Assembly (NCBI GenBank): GCA_036897485.1
Contig: JAYMTF010001780.1
Span: forward strand, 1-21,369
Source of the DNA: Pelargonium nanum
Lineage: Eukaryota > Streptophyta > Magnoliopsida > Geraniales > Geraniaceae
Direction: 5' to 3'
Length of the DNA: 21,369 nt
Shown here piece after piece: positions 8,562 through 19,675 of this stretch (positions are counted from its first letter, which is position 1; the number at the start of each line of letters is the position of its first letter). A program made the position numbers and the translations under genes. Under the pieces are notes generated by a model. It made no database searches, had not been told where the DNA came from, and saw nothing but the letters and a program-made list of their open reading frames with translations.

Positions 8562-11173
8562 TTATGTCTCGGCTACAGCCACGGGAATGGGCCCAGGCAC
8601 AGGCACAGGCCCTATTTCAGGCTTTTCAGGCCCTATTTCAGGCTTTTCAGCTACTGCCTCTATATCAGTTTTGGTCTCGGGAACAATAATAGTGATTGGC
8701 TGCCAACCCGACTGGTGGTGTGTAATCCATTTCTTTATGTTAACAACCATGTTTAAAATCTGGAGTATATTTCCCAAAGCAAGCTCTCTTAAGCACATTT
8801 TCTTTAAAATGGTAGCAGCCTCATACCTTTACAACAGACAGAATGGTGCATAAGTCTTAAAAGTCAAATTATAACAACAAAGGCGAAATAAGGTAAATAA
8901 ACATGTCTTACCTGCATTGAGAGGCCATCATTGCGGATCGTCCAACTGGAGATGTGAGAAAGTTTAGAATTTCATCCCATGTTGCTTTCGGGTACTGGTT
9001 AGGGTTACCTCCGATAGGGTTCACACACTTCCATAGTTTGTCGTTCTTACTTACATACAACTGCACAGCACCTAAATTCTGCTTCATTATCATGTTCTGC
9101 TCAATGGCGCTTTCCAGAGCTTTTTTGACATCAGTATTCCGGTGCTTGGAATTTCCAAACCGAACACAGTCGGTTATATTGGCTTCAGTCGGTGAAATCT
9201 TTTCATATTTTAGAGTGTTCAGGGCCAGTAAGATAACCCCAATAAGGCTTTGGACATATTCAGAAGGTTTCGGACATCCTGGAGTCCCCCATATGCCATT
9301 ACCAAGAATACCAGCAGCGGCCGTGTCTGAAGAAGACGGCGGCGGATATTCTGATCCGTGGGGAGGTCTATTGTTCAGTATAGGGCGATATGATGGTGGC
9401 ATACTGTGCATCATATGTCCATTTTGGGTATCACTAGAACTTACAGGGTTTGTAGACTCATTGGTAGAAGTTTGCTTTGTCTCTCCATTGCGGTGTTGAA
9501 AAGTAGGAGGGTTGTGAACACCATTCGGATGTCCAGATATACTTAATATGCCAATATCAAGAGCATTTGTAGACGAACCAGAGGTGTAGCCAGGTCCAGC
9601 AGGCCTATGAGGCATTGAAGGAGATGAGTGGATGTTAGGTTTAGGTTGATGCAAACCCATCGGTGCAAATGCTGGTTGCATAGCGACATTGTTTGGCCTT
9701 ATAGGCTGAGGGTAACGATTTTGGTAATTGCTCTGGAAATTATTGCCATTGCCCCGCGAAGGATCGGGATAGCCAGGAACATAATTTGGAGGAGCTCCAC
9801 TAGCTTTCAGATTGTAATTACCGGGTTGGGAGGAATTCAAATGATTGTGATCTTCAGTTCTACCTTGTACATTGAAAGGTCTCGGTCCATTTGCTTGACC
9901 CATGTTTCTTCGAATCGGTTTTCCTTTATATTTAGGATCAACTGGCCTTGCCGTATTAGGGTACTCATTTCCATTGTGAGAATTCTCAGAATAGAAATCC
10001 GCTGGTTGTCTTAAATGCATGGAGTCAGAAACTGGAATATGTGACGTGTCGGAACTGGATGTGAAATTGTTATTACCCAGTTGTAGCGATTCGCCATTTG
10101 TTAGAGGTGGTCCTCCGCCCACAAGACTTGTCCAAAGCCAAACGCTCTTTGCCGCAGCAAGTAAAGGAGCAGATGCTTTCTGAGGTTGTGCCACAAGAAT
10201 ATTGTATCTCCTCATACGTAACTGATGGAGAGCGTTGGAGAAGTCCCGATCACCAGAAATCAACAAATAATTGGCAGGTGCAGGATTGTCCACTGCCCAA
10301 AACAGCATGTCCACAAGAATCTTCTTGTCACTAGCGTCTTTAACACCTGTTACCATTGGAATATTCAATTAACAAAACGCTAGAATTTCTCTATTAAAAA
10401 CAAAAGATACATAATTAATCTTGAAAATATCAAAAACGACTCTCGAAAGTTAAAGCTAGATCCGATGATCATCACTTCATTCCTTAACAGACACGAATGG
10501 AAGTATGGAACTGATAAAATGTATAATTACCGAACTATTCAAAAAATAACACCAAATATTTCAGGTGACAATAATGATATACATTAATTATACAGAAGCT
10601 TGAGCTATAAACAAGACTATCTAACCACTAGCATAGCAAGATCACAATCAATCGTAATCATAAACTAATCAAGTTTAAGTCAACTGTAATCTCCAAATCC
10701 TTCCAATCAAAGCCAGATCAACAAAACAATCGTCCAATCCAGGATCAACATTCTAAGCAAAATCAACAGAATCGCACAACTTTGTCAAATCGGACTCCGT
10801 CAAGAAATCACACTAAACCGATCCGATCAACTCAAATTAACTTCAATTCAATTCAAATAAAGTCAATTCAGCTCAGAAACAAGAAAATACCGGCGGGTAC
10901 GTGGTTGAGAGCGATGCCGGTGCTGGAGAGGGCTTGCTGGACGGAGGCCGGAATCCGATTGGTGTCGCCGTAGGAGGAGATGGAGACCGGGCCACAGTAG
11001 TTCATGTTGGCGAGAGCGGAGCTAATGTTCTGCGCAATTGCGTGAGGATCGCAGCCCTTGGGGACCTGGCAGTTCTCTATATCCCACCAGACCGACGTCT
11101 TGGCCGTCACGTACTGCGCCTCGGCTCCGGCGGCCGCGAAAGGTGAAGCTCCAGATCGGCCTCCGCCGCCCAT
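8562..11173 (-). CDS. NYN-domain (limkain-b1/MARF1-type) putative endoribonuclease, 660 aa
   Basis: Three exons: 11173-10891, 10346-8912 and 8826-8562. Their introns are 544 nt (GTATTT...ACAG) and 85 nt (GTAAGA...AAAG), and both joins keep frame. Residues about 25-163 form the NYN (PIN-like) domain. Acidic metal-binding positions are Asp31 in WWDIEN, Asp107 in LVDMLFW, and Asp127 and Asp129 in ISGDRDFS. Residues 165-455 are low-complexity, rich in Asn, Pro, Ser and Gly. Residues about 456-620 (YVQSLIGVILL..., then ...ILQILNMVVNIKKW) are a conserved-looking helical region, possibly winged-helix or LOTUS-like; that is inference. The tail has two EKPEIGP repeats and a VPVPGP stretch, ending in AVAET. 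Relatives are annotated in plants as putative endonuclease or glycosyl hydrolase. The animal relative MARF1 cleaves RNA, so RNA turnover is the likely role. Start ATG 11173 opens a Gly-rich N-terminus. Confidence 0.93.
8610..8650 (-). repeat. 21-bp tandem duplication in the NYN gene 3' coding end
   Basis: A 21-bp unit starting CCCTATTTCAGGCTTTTCAG (plus strand) occurs twice without change. It encodes EKPEIGP twice in frame near the C-terminus. Next to it is an AGGCAC hexamer repeat (8595-8609) encoding the VPVP stretch. Confidence 0.95.
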
Positions 11174-11194
11174 TGGTGACGCCGTCGCGGATCG

Positions 11195-11273
11195 CGCGGT
11201 GGTGGATGTGGTGGCGGTGGCGGTGGTGGAGCCGGCGAGGGTTAAGGTTAGTGGTTGTGTGTGTGTGTGTGTG
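11195..11273. repeat. Microsatellites in the NYN gene 5' leader
   Basis: A GGT/GGC-rich trinucleotide-like tract (about 11195-11230) is followed by an uninterrupted (TG)9 run at 11256-11273. On the transcribed strand both lie upstream of the ATG at 11173, as a CCA/CCG-rich and then (CA)n leader or core promoter. They are candidates for length polymorphism. Confidence 0.85.
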
Positions 11274-11344
11274 GTGGTCGATGAGGAAGAGGAAGTTGCG
11301 GAGGATCAGAAGAGGATTTATTGGGGATTTAACCAACTAAAAAT

Positions 11345-14300
11345 TCGGAACGTGTTGGTGAGGTCAGTTGAGAAGTTACTATTCTGCCCTTTGTGGCTTT
11401 CACTATAGTTTACTCGTTTTCTTGTGTGGGGTCTGTGTTTCAATGTCTTTTTCACTTCTTTGTCTTTAAACGACTGTCTAAAAATAAAATAAAAACGAGT
11501 GTCTCTTCATTTCTTTTTTCAGCAAAAATTAAAATTGTAGGTTGATATTGCTTCAAAAAAAAATTGTAGGTTGATATTATACCAACATTATGGAAAATTG
11601 TTGTTTTTACTAGATTTTGTACTAAATATATTTGTAAGAAGTGGCCTGATAATTTATATATTATATAATAAATTGTATTATTTAAAATTCATTTAAAACC
11701 AATGACAATATAACACATTTTATATGACCAAATTTTCATGAATTTTTGACATTGTATTTCGTCAAGTCAATAATAAAATAATTAACTTATATTTTCGCTT
11801 TGATTGGGTACAACATTTTTGTGCACACATATAATATTACTCCTTTTTTTGTTTAAAAGAAAACTTAAAATGACAATGAATAATGAAAATGGAAAAATAG
11901 TTTTGGTCTACCATGATTTTTAAGACCAAGATATCATAATTCATTAGCAAACAATTAGTGATCTCATTCTGAATTTCTGAGTCTAGACTCCCATCACTTA
12001 ATAAATTTATAATTCAAACACTATTTTAGCTTATTAAGATGATGAGATTTTAACTAATTTGAAATATATATTATTTTCAGTGCAAACACAAGTTATTTTT
12101 ATCTAGTTTTATGGTACGAGACTATTCCTACTATTTTGGTCATGATTTAATCACAGTCAAGGCTCTCCCCCTCTGTGTTTAGTAGGATGACATACTTTTT
12201 TGAACATGTAAAATGTATAATTCAAGATGATATACTTAATATTGTTTTTTATATCAATTTTGCGTGTGTGTTCTAGGTTGATTCCTTCTTTGTTGTATCA
12301 TCTTTAATTCTTTATATGACGTTATATTTTTTTCATTTTCGAATAATTTTTTTATAGAGGTTTTCAAATTCAAAATAATAATTTCACTTTTAACAATAAT
12401 GAATTTAAAACGAAATAAATGCTAAATGTAATTTAAGATTGATATTCCGTAAGACGGACCTATGTGTTATTGTACACAGTTCAAATCTTGAAAACTATAT
12501 AGTAATGAATATTTAATATTTCCTTAAAAAAAATTAATACTGAATATTAAATATATTAAATGGTGGATTCACTTGGCAAATAATTGAAACAATTTGAGCA
12601 CCACATAATTTAATGTGGGACAATATAACAATCGCTCAATCCTTTATATAAGCACCATTAGAAGAAAATCAAATCTTATTTTTCTATATGTGTTTTTTTA
12701 TTAGACTAATTTTAATTATTTTCCAGTAACGTAGCACGGATTTTCAATTGTAACATGATATTGTCCATTATTTTAATAAAATAAATTATGTACTTTTCGA
12801 CTAATTTTATTATTTTCACTTCAAAATTTGTCAATAAATAAAGATTGTTACTAACTTTTAAATAATGTTTTCAAATTTGATGACAAATTATGAGGCGCAA
12901 CAAACATAAGTATTTTCAATATTAATGTAGAATTTGAATTGTTAGTTAATAAATATATAAAACAAATGTCACATAAAGTACAGTCTCGATCATTAGATCA
13001 AAATATTATAAAAATAAAAGTGCTATTTATAAAAATACAAATGAGATTTCAAATCAATAGCATCAACCTTCTCAATTAAGAGAGAAAAAAATTCAGTCAA
13101 ACTAAGCTTGTAGTGACCACATTAGTGTGGAAATGTCAAAACTATCATTTAATGTGGGTGGAAATAAAATCATGCAAAGACCTATTGACCTAAAGATGGC
13201 TTGGCTCTTGGTTTTTATGGTGGTAGACATTAGAGTCTTCCTATATGTGGAAACAACATGGAAGCATATTGAATGGGTCATGGTCTCTACCATGGAATTT
13301 TCTTCACAATGAGGTTATGCTAAAATTCAAAATGACTATAATGTCCTTGAGTATAATGATTTACTCGGTCAACTTGAATTGATGATACACAGCGTATTTG
13401 ACTCACCATTATTGATCGTAGCTTGAATGCGTATGAAATGAGATCAACCTAAAATGGATCGAGAAAGGAGAAAAGTTGTCAAGGGTCGATAATGCTCATG
13501 ACAAATCTACCATGCTCGTGCTGAGTGTTGCAGTGCCTGAGTTTGTGGTCTATGTTAGCCGGGTAGGAAATGCGCCTATTTGACTTTTGGGCTCTTTAGA
13601 GTGGGCCTAAAGCAAAAGCAAAAGCAAATCAAATTTGCAAATAGATTCAAAATATGTCACTACGAAAAGATGAATTTGAAAAAAATAACAGTCGTGACGG
13701 AAACAAAATTAAATAAATATAATACCCAAAAATATGTAAAAAGGAGACATACTAGACCCGCGCGCTCGCCGCATGGCGAGAGCGTCTGTCACGCTCTTCA
13801 TAATCACAACCCGTCCCCTTCTTAAGCATGTTTCTATGCAAAGCATTCTCGAGAGTTTATGCATGAATCTAAAATTTTGGAACTTTAGATGGTTTATTCT
13901 TTGCCGATCAAACAATCATTCCGAGCTTCGTTGCTGTGGTAATTCAGACCATGTTGCTCATTAGTAGTTGGGATGTCCGAAAATGTGTTTGATCTTCATG
14001 CTACTGATTTTGTCTTTTACCATTTTTTATTTGCAAAAACACTTGATTGTTGGACTTGATGATTCGGGTTGGGGAGTTAAAACGGGTTAGTAGAAAATAT
14101 AATTGTTCGTATTTGACAATTTTATCAGTTTTGTTCATTCTTTTACTAAGCAACGAGATACAGTATAACTGACATAAAATTGTACGATAAAAATACACAC
14201 GTTTTGATCCGCTAAAAGACTTGTGGACCGCATTGTTGGATGCACTTTTCAGTTTACGACTAGGACTGTAATTAAACAAACTTCTATTTACTTGTAGTTA

Positions 14301-15160
14301 ATTTAGTAATCTTGGCAAAGACCGGGATGTGGAAGCTATAACAATTTGAGAAGCTTCGAGTAGGGTAGAGGAGAGGAAATTGTCGCAAAGTCGAATGCTT
14401 CTCAAGCGACTAGTCCAATTCATATAGGAGGGGATTACAAACAGAAAAAAATGTCTCCCTAAGCACGTTTTTGGTGATCTTTGTCATGTTGCATTCTCCT
14501 ATAATCACATATATTGGTTTTAGATGTTGATTGATGCTTATTTTGATGATACACGTGTAACCTCATTGTCCTAATTTATGGTTATTGTGCTTGACGCCCA
14601 TGTATAAGTCTAACCTCCCATTTTAAATGTGAGAGTTTGAGACACCGCACGAAGCCATGACACTTCAGTACGATAGCCAATGATATCATAGCTCTGTCGG
14701 CCCAATTCTTTGTTTGGTAGGATTGTGAATGTTCTCTCCACATTAATTTTTTTGTGGCAAAGCCCATTGCTATTTATGGCATAGCCCACAGCAACAAGGC
14801 CCATAATCAATTAATAAGAATATTCTCAACAATCAATCCAAGGGTTCCTACACTTCCACGCGTCACAAATCCGTCAGCCCAAGTCCAAATTTGGATTTGC
14901 CGCGCGATGGTCAACACTTCAAAATCAAACCGTAGCTTCGGTATTTGTCATTTCCCGAACCCGAGGTTCGGAAACTCCGAACCAACGCACATAACCATCA
15001 AATCCGAACCCACTAACTCAGCATAAGACAAAAAAAATAAATATATAATAAAATAAATATAACTTCCCGAATCTGCGCCAAGTGGGATTCATCTCATCCG
15101 TCCGATCACATCATTGAGCTCACCAACAACCGTCGGATCGACCTACCATAATTAACCTTC
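11345..15160. other. Long AT-rich intergenic region between the divergent NYN and NEAP genes
   Basis: No supported gene on either strand. Short frames, for example at 13102-13312 and 13580-13825, show no known motif. Contents: a CCACAT/ATGTGG inverted repeat near 12600-12616 followed by a TATATAAG word; a small GC-rich island with a CTCGCC-GCAT-GGCGAG hairpin (13765-13780); a stretch at about 14580-14745 with repeat-like character; and three GCCCA words at about 14760-14805, a motif common in plant proximal promoters. The bulk is probably decayed transposable-element DNA. Confidence 0.5.
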
Positions 15161-15167
15161 TCGTCTT

Positions 15168-15182
15168 AAAAAAAAAAAAAAA
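15168..15182 (+). repeat. (A)15 homopolymer
   Basis: An uninterrupted run of 15 A just upstream of the presumed NEAP transcription start. An A/T-rich segment with TATATAAT words lies at about 15036-15060 and could supply the TATA element. Confidence 0.9.
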
Positions 15183-15268
15183 GAGAAACAAGAAAACAAC
15201 ACTCTGTTTCAGAGACACAGAGACGAAGAAGCAGAGCCACTCTGAGCCAGAGCTCGAGCTTGTGCTCT

Positions 15269-15284
15269 AAAACGAGGTCGTTTT
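15269..15284 (+). promoter_or_regulatory. AAAACGAGGTCGTTTT near-palindrome in the NEAP leader
   Basis: A 16-bp near-perfect palindrome (one central mismatch) in the presumed first 5'UTR exon, 14 nt before the leader intron donor. It shares AAAACGA-GTCG with the word at 1422-1434 upstream of the zinc-finger gene. The role is unknown. Confidence 0.4.
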
Positions 15285-15297
15285 GGGGCCGCTAAAG

Positions 15298-16084
15298 GTA
15301 AGAACTATGGTACTTGTAGTTACTATCTCTCTCTCTCTCTCTCTCTAGATTGTTGGTGTTTTTGGGTTGGGAGCTAACGTGGAGCTCGTGATCCATGGCA
15401 AAACGGAGACGTCTCTTGCAGATCAGTTTTTTTTTTTTTTTTTTTCGCGGATCGTTTTGCATGACTGGTTTACTGGGTCTGGAAATGGGGTTTTGTTTTC
15501 TGGGAAAATTTGGGGGATTTTTGTTTTCCAATTGTTTGATTTAGATTCGATTTTCTGTATTTTTGATAAAATGGTGGTTGGTTTGGTTTAGATTAGCTTC
15601 GGATTGAATTCGAAAGTGTTTTTAATATTTGTTTCTGGGTTTGGTTTGTTTCGATTTTCCCGAGATTCGCACAAACTGGGTTGCTTCGATTCAGCTTCAA
15701 ATTTTTGAATTTTTATCGAAATCCACATGGTGTTTTGCTACAAACACTCTGTGAAATGAATTATTAATTAGGTGAAGTTGACACAGCCTTTGCGTGTTTC
15801 TAATAATTATCTTTTTTTTTTCTCTCCCTCTCTCTTTCTCTCTCTCTTCATAATACAAGTTGTGCTGTGTACCAGAAAATTTTCATGGTCTAGATTTTCC
15901 CGAGAAAATGACAATTTTATAGGCTACTTAAATTCAACTTTGACTTGAAATTTTGAACTCTGGAGTTCGTAAATTTATGGTTTTTATTACATTATTGGGA
16001 ACATTACTGTTCATTATATTTTGAAATTTCATATCTTTGGAGGCCCATTTGACTTAAATGCTCAACCACCGGTTTCACATGCAG
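15298..16084 (+). other. 5'UTR intron of the NEAP gene
   Basis: A strong donor (AAAG|GTAAGA at 15298) and a good acceptor (TTTCACATGCAG ending at 16084) bracket 787 nt of T-rich sequence. It contains a (TC)n run, a T19 run at 15427-15445 and a second CT-rich tract at about 15810-15848. The exon before it (about 15190-15297) has no ATG. A later acceptor (TTCAATAG near 16181) is possible and would remove the upstream ORF. Leader introns like this often raise expression in plants. Confidence 0.6.
15326..15346 (+). repeat. (TC)n microsatellite
   Basis: A 21-nt uninterrupted TC run within the NEAP leader intron, a candidate for length polymorphism. Confidence 0.95.
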
Positions 16085-16107
16085 AACTGTTGTTGCCATA
16101 GCTTTGA

Positions 16108-16254
16108 ATGCAAGAACTGTGGACCACTTGTTGCATACCCTCTTGGTCTATGCTTGATTCATTGCATCTCAATTCAATAGGAGAGATCTTGAAGAACGTC
16201 TGTTGGATTCGGATTTGGATTTGCAAAATTGGAGATGCTCTCGATGTCATCTGA
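16108..16254 (+). promoter_or_regulatory. Upstream ORF overlapping the NEAP start codon
   Basis: ATG at 16108 opens 48 codons ending in TGA at 16252-16254. The frame is +1 relative to NEAP, so the ORF overlaps the main ATG at 16235 by 20 nt. If the leader is spliced at 16084, scanning ribosomes meet this ATG first and would have to leak past it, which would lower NEAP translation. Use of a later acceptor would delete it. Its peptide shows no recognised motif. Confidence 0.4.
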
Positions 16255-19200
16255 GAAATCATCAGTCACATCGTTTCGGGAAATTGATCCTTTGTTGAAG
16301 GATTTGAACGAGAAGAAGCAGAGCTTCCGGCGCAACGTGGTGTCGTTGGCGTCGGAGCTTAAGGATGTCCGGAGCAGACTTGCCCTGCAAGAGCAAGTGT
16401 TTGCTAAAGAAACCCTAACAAGGCAGGCATGTGATGTTTTTGGGTTGGGTTGGTTTTTGCCCTTTTTGTATTGTTTTGTGCAGTTAATGATTGGAACCAT
16501 CATTTCTCTTCATGGGTGTTGTTTTTTTGGTGGGTCATATGTGGGTTTGTGTTCTTTATTGAAATTTAGTTATTTTTTCTCAGGAAGCTGAGATGAAAGC
16601 TAAGAACATGGAGGAGGAGATTAGTCGATTGCAGAAGAGGTTGGAGGAGAGGAACGGGCAGCTTCTAGCTTCAGCATCTACTGCCGAAAAGGTCCCCACT
16701 CTCAAATATGTTATTTTCTTATGCCTGCAAGTGTTATTTTGGATTCTTGCTCTTTTGGTTTAGTGTTTTGGGTTTTGATTCGAACGTAATACATGATTTA
16801 TCAAATAAGGTTGTTTGCTGTCTAGTGTGTGTTGATTTGGTTCCTTATGGTGCTTCACTGCTTTGGATCTTGGTATCTTGAATGTATTGCATGCATTTCG
16901 CTCTCTTCTTTTAGAGATGCTTTTGGATTTTCTTATTTGTTTTGTCTTGTTTGGGTGGAACCCATTGGAAGAAAAGTGGCCATGTGTATTGATACTATTA
17001 TCAGTGTTTCTATTTACTTATGGCTTGCATGATTCAAAGCTTTTTGCTAAAATGAGTAAATATGAGGAAGTGGGGGACTTTTGCAAATCATTAGCAACTG
17101 TATATATTAACTAGAGCCTTTTGGAATTTCAGTTGTGTATCTCCCTAGTCAACTATTGCCTCTCGTCCAAATTTTCCCAATTCATTTCCCTTTTTTTCTC
17201 CTTGCAATGCTTGGAAGAAAAAGGCACACATTCTCTCTACTTTTCACATAGTGGAAACAGCCGGGACCCATTATCTCATTTGGAATATTTTAAAATTCTT
17301 AACTTAATTGTAAAACTAACAGAATTTGTTTTAATACTTTTAAATGAACAAGTTTAAGAGGGCATTTGATAGGTACAATAATTTGCTTGAGCGAATTGGG
17401 GCCATCACAGTGCATCATGTCCTCTAAAGCAATGTACTATAGCAATAATTAATCTTAATGAGGGTTTCTTTGGTAGTTGGATGAATTACCCGACAATAAC
17501 TATATATTCCTATGGTTTCTCTTTACCCTTTTATTCAGAAATTCCAAATTATAACCTCATTTGCTTCCAGGGCTAAATTGCTAGATTTGATTGTCATTGA
17601 AGCTTTTTTTTGCTAGGCAAGGCTTATTACTAATTAATTGAACCACTAGTGAACTGCACTGATGTTTATGTAAACCAAGCATTATGATGTCCGAGTTTCT
17701 TCAGCTAAACCAGTAGTAAATTGAAGTTAGTTGGGCAATATGATATTTATAAACGAATAACAAACATTTATGTGATTTTACTTACAAGTCTGTAATTATT
17801 TACAAATATGATATAGTTGTCATATTGAGCTGTAACAAATGAAGCTTTTAAGTCCTAGCACATCTCTTTAAGGCTTCCACTGTTATTACATATCATGCAT
17901 TCTTTAGTTCTCTTTAATACATTAAAGTAGCATTGTCACATATTAAATTTGCCAAAGGGTCCTTTAGAGCTGCATTAACTAGTCAAGTTAATGTAGATGC
18001 TCTGTCCTAGTTGCTATAAAAAAGCTGATCTCTTTATTATTATTTTTTTATTTGCATCTTGTAACTTGGTCTTCATGTATGTGAGGTGTTTGCTGCTGCA
18101 TAAAAATAAGGGTTAATTGCTGATAAATACCTTATACTTAGCCTTTTTTGCATATAACTCCCTGTAATTATTTTTGTAACAACTAACTCCATGTACTTTC
18201 AATTTTTCATTCCATTAGTTAGATTTAACTGAATACTTTCTTTCTAATCGCGTGTGTGTCACATGATTATTCATTTTTCTTCTTCAAAACACTCATTTTA
18301 TCCTTACCATTACCCCCGGTTTCACATTTCTAGAATGAAGATTTGAAAGTATAGGGAGTTAGTTGTCGCAAAAAGAAGTATATGAGCTATCTGCAAATGG
18401 GGCTAAGTATAGGGTATTTGTCTGCAATTTGTCCTAAAATTATTTAGCCAATAGCCATGCATGAATGCCTGCAGATATCAAGAAACCTTTATCCATTATT
18501 AGTTTATTTTATGGTTTTATTTTGACTCTCGTAGTAATGATTGTATATCATATTGGATACAGTATGCCAAGGAGCTGGATGGCCTTAGATCACAGCTTGC
18601 AACCACACAAGAAACTGCGGATGCTAGTGCTGCATCAGCAAAATCAGCTCAACTCAAGTGTGTAGCCTTGTTAAAAGAGTTAGACGAAAAAAATTGTTGT
18701 TTGAAAGAGCATGAAGATCGTGTAAATAGGCTAGGTGAACAGGTAGATCAGTTGCAGAAGGATCTTCAAGCGAGGGAATCTTCTCAAAAGCAACTAAAAG
18801 AAGAAGTTTTGAGAATTGAGCATGATATTATGCAAGCAGTTGCTAATGCTGGAGCAAGCAAAGATTGTGAACTGAGAAGAATTCTAGATGAGGTTTCTCC
18901 AAAGAATATTGATAAGATGAATAAGCTCTTAACTATAAAGGATGAAGAAATATCCAAACTAAGAGATGAAATACGGATAATGTCTGCTCACTGGAAGCTC
19001 AAAACTAAAGAACTAGAATCACAGGTATGTGTTCCCTTCATTGCCACTAATTTCACTTATTCATATGTTGAGGCAACCATTAAAGATATTTTAAGCTTTG
19101 ACTGGTTTTGTGGAACAGTTAGAGAAGCAAAAGAGAGCTGATCAGGAACTGAAAAAGAGGGTACTGAAGTTGGAATTCTGCCTCCAGGAAGCTCGTTCAC

Positions 19201-19675
19201 AGACACGAAAACTCCAAAGGGTAATGATTATATTAGTTTTTTTGCTATTTTGGGAATAATGATGCTGTTTGGCTATCCAAACGTGAATTGTACTTGTAGT
19301 GCTTTGATCTTCTTGAGTTTTACATATTAGTGAAATCCATGTCCACAGAATTTAGTTAGATCCAATAGAATTCAAGTCATACCTAAAACAAGGAATTTCA
19401 AATGATAACTCACCCGTCATTTGAATTCCAATTTTTAGATTAGTTATGAATATTATTTCCATCGATGCTACCATTCTCTTAACCTTGTGTTTTTTTCATT
19501 GCAACAGATGGGAGAGCGAAGGGACAAAGCTTTGAAAGAACTCAGAGATCAAATGGCTGCAAAGCAACAAAACGGAGATGCAAGTAATGAGAAACAAAAT
19601 TTCTGGGAAACCTCTAGTTTCAAGATTGTTGTTTCCATGTCGATGTTGATTCTTGTGGTGTTCTCTAAGAGGTAA
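16235..19675 (+). CDS. NEAP: Nuclear-envelope-associated protein (NEAP family), 343 aa
   Basis: Five coding exons (16235-16426, 16584-16691, 18563-19024, 19119-19220, 19508-19675), all joined in phase 0. The protein matches the plant NEAP layout throughout. It starts with [20 protein letters not shown], then long coiled coils to about residue 305, including [14 protein letters not shown] and [16 protein letters not shown] basic cluster (KKRVLK, about 265-270) lies in a likely nuclear-signal region. The C-terminus [10 protein letters not shown] plus a hydrophobic segment (about 326-340) ends in SKR. Arabidopsis NEAPs are anchored at the inner nuclear membrane by this tail and interact with SUN proteins and each other. 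Length matches the family. ATG 16235 was chosen as first in frame; a second Met three codons later is an alternative. Intron 1 starts with GC (CAG|GCATGT), since the nearby GT would break the frame. The third exon is entered from a weak GTCCCC donor. Confidence 0.95.
16692..18562 (+). other. Large NEAP intron (1871 nt) with a MITE insertion
   Basis: The donor AAAAG|GTCCCC has none of the usual bases after GT. The acceptor is TTGGATACAG. The flanking exons encode a contiguous family sequence (...ASTAEK then [12 protein letters not shown]), so the intron is real. No further exon is supported inside; the frames at 16829-17357 are non-coding by appearance. Confidence 0.85.
18108..18435. mobile_element. 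MITE with long terminal inverted repeats
   Basis: About 94 bp at the left (18109-18202) is complementary, with mismatches, to about 93 bp at the right (18343-18435). Shared words include AATTGC, AAATACC, TATACTTAGCC, ACAACTAACTCC and TACTTTCAA. The arms enclose about 140 bp of non-coding sequence. Possible target-site duplications AAAAT flank it at 18103-18107 and 18436-18440. There is no transposase. The superfamily is not resolved. It sits in the large NEAP intron, 127 bp before the third coding exon. Confidence 0.85.

Noticed and set aside
8954-10334. Plus-strand frames of 78-181 codons
   Set aside because: They are shadows of the NYN gene's large exon on the other strand, without splice or domain support.
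10901-11408. Several overlapping frames around the NYN start on both strands
   Set aside because: Only the minus-strand frame with WWDIEN continues in phase into the next exon; the rest reflect GC-rich and simple-repeat sequence.
12595-12630. GTCCCACATTA on the minus strand as a second snRNA USE
   Set aside because: It differs at the last bases of the consensus, has no TATA element 24 bp downstream and no snRNA sequence follows.
13102-13312. Complementary open frames on both strands
   Set aside because: They have no domain or codon pattern, and lie in an AT-rich region with other chance frames.
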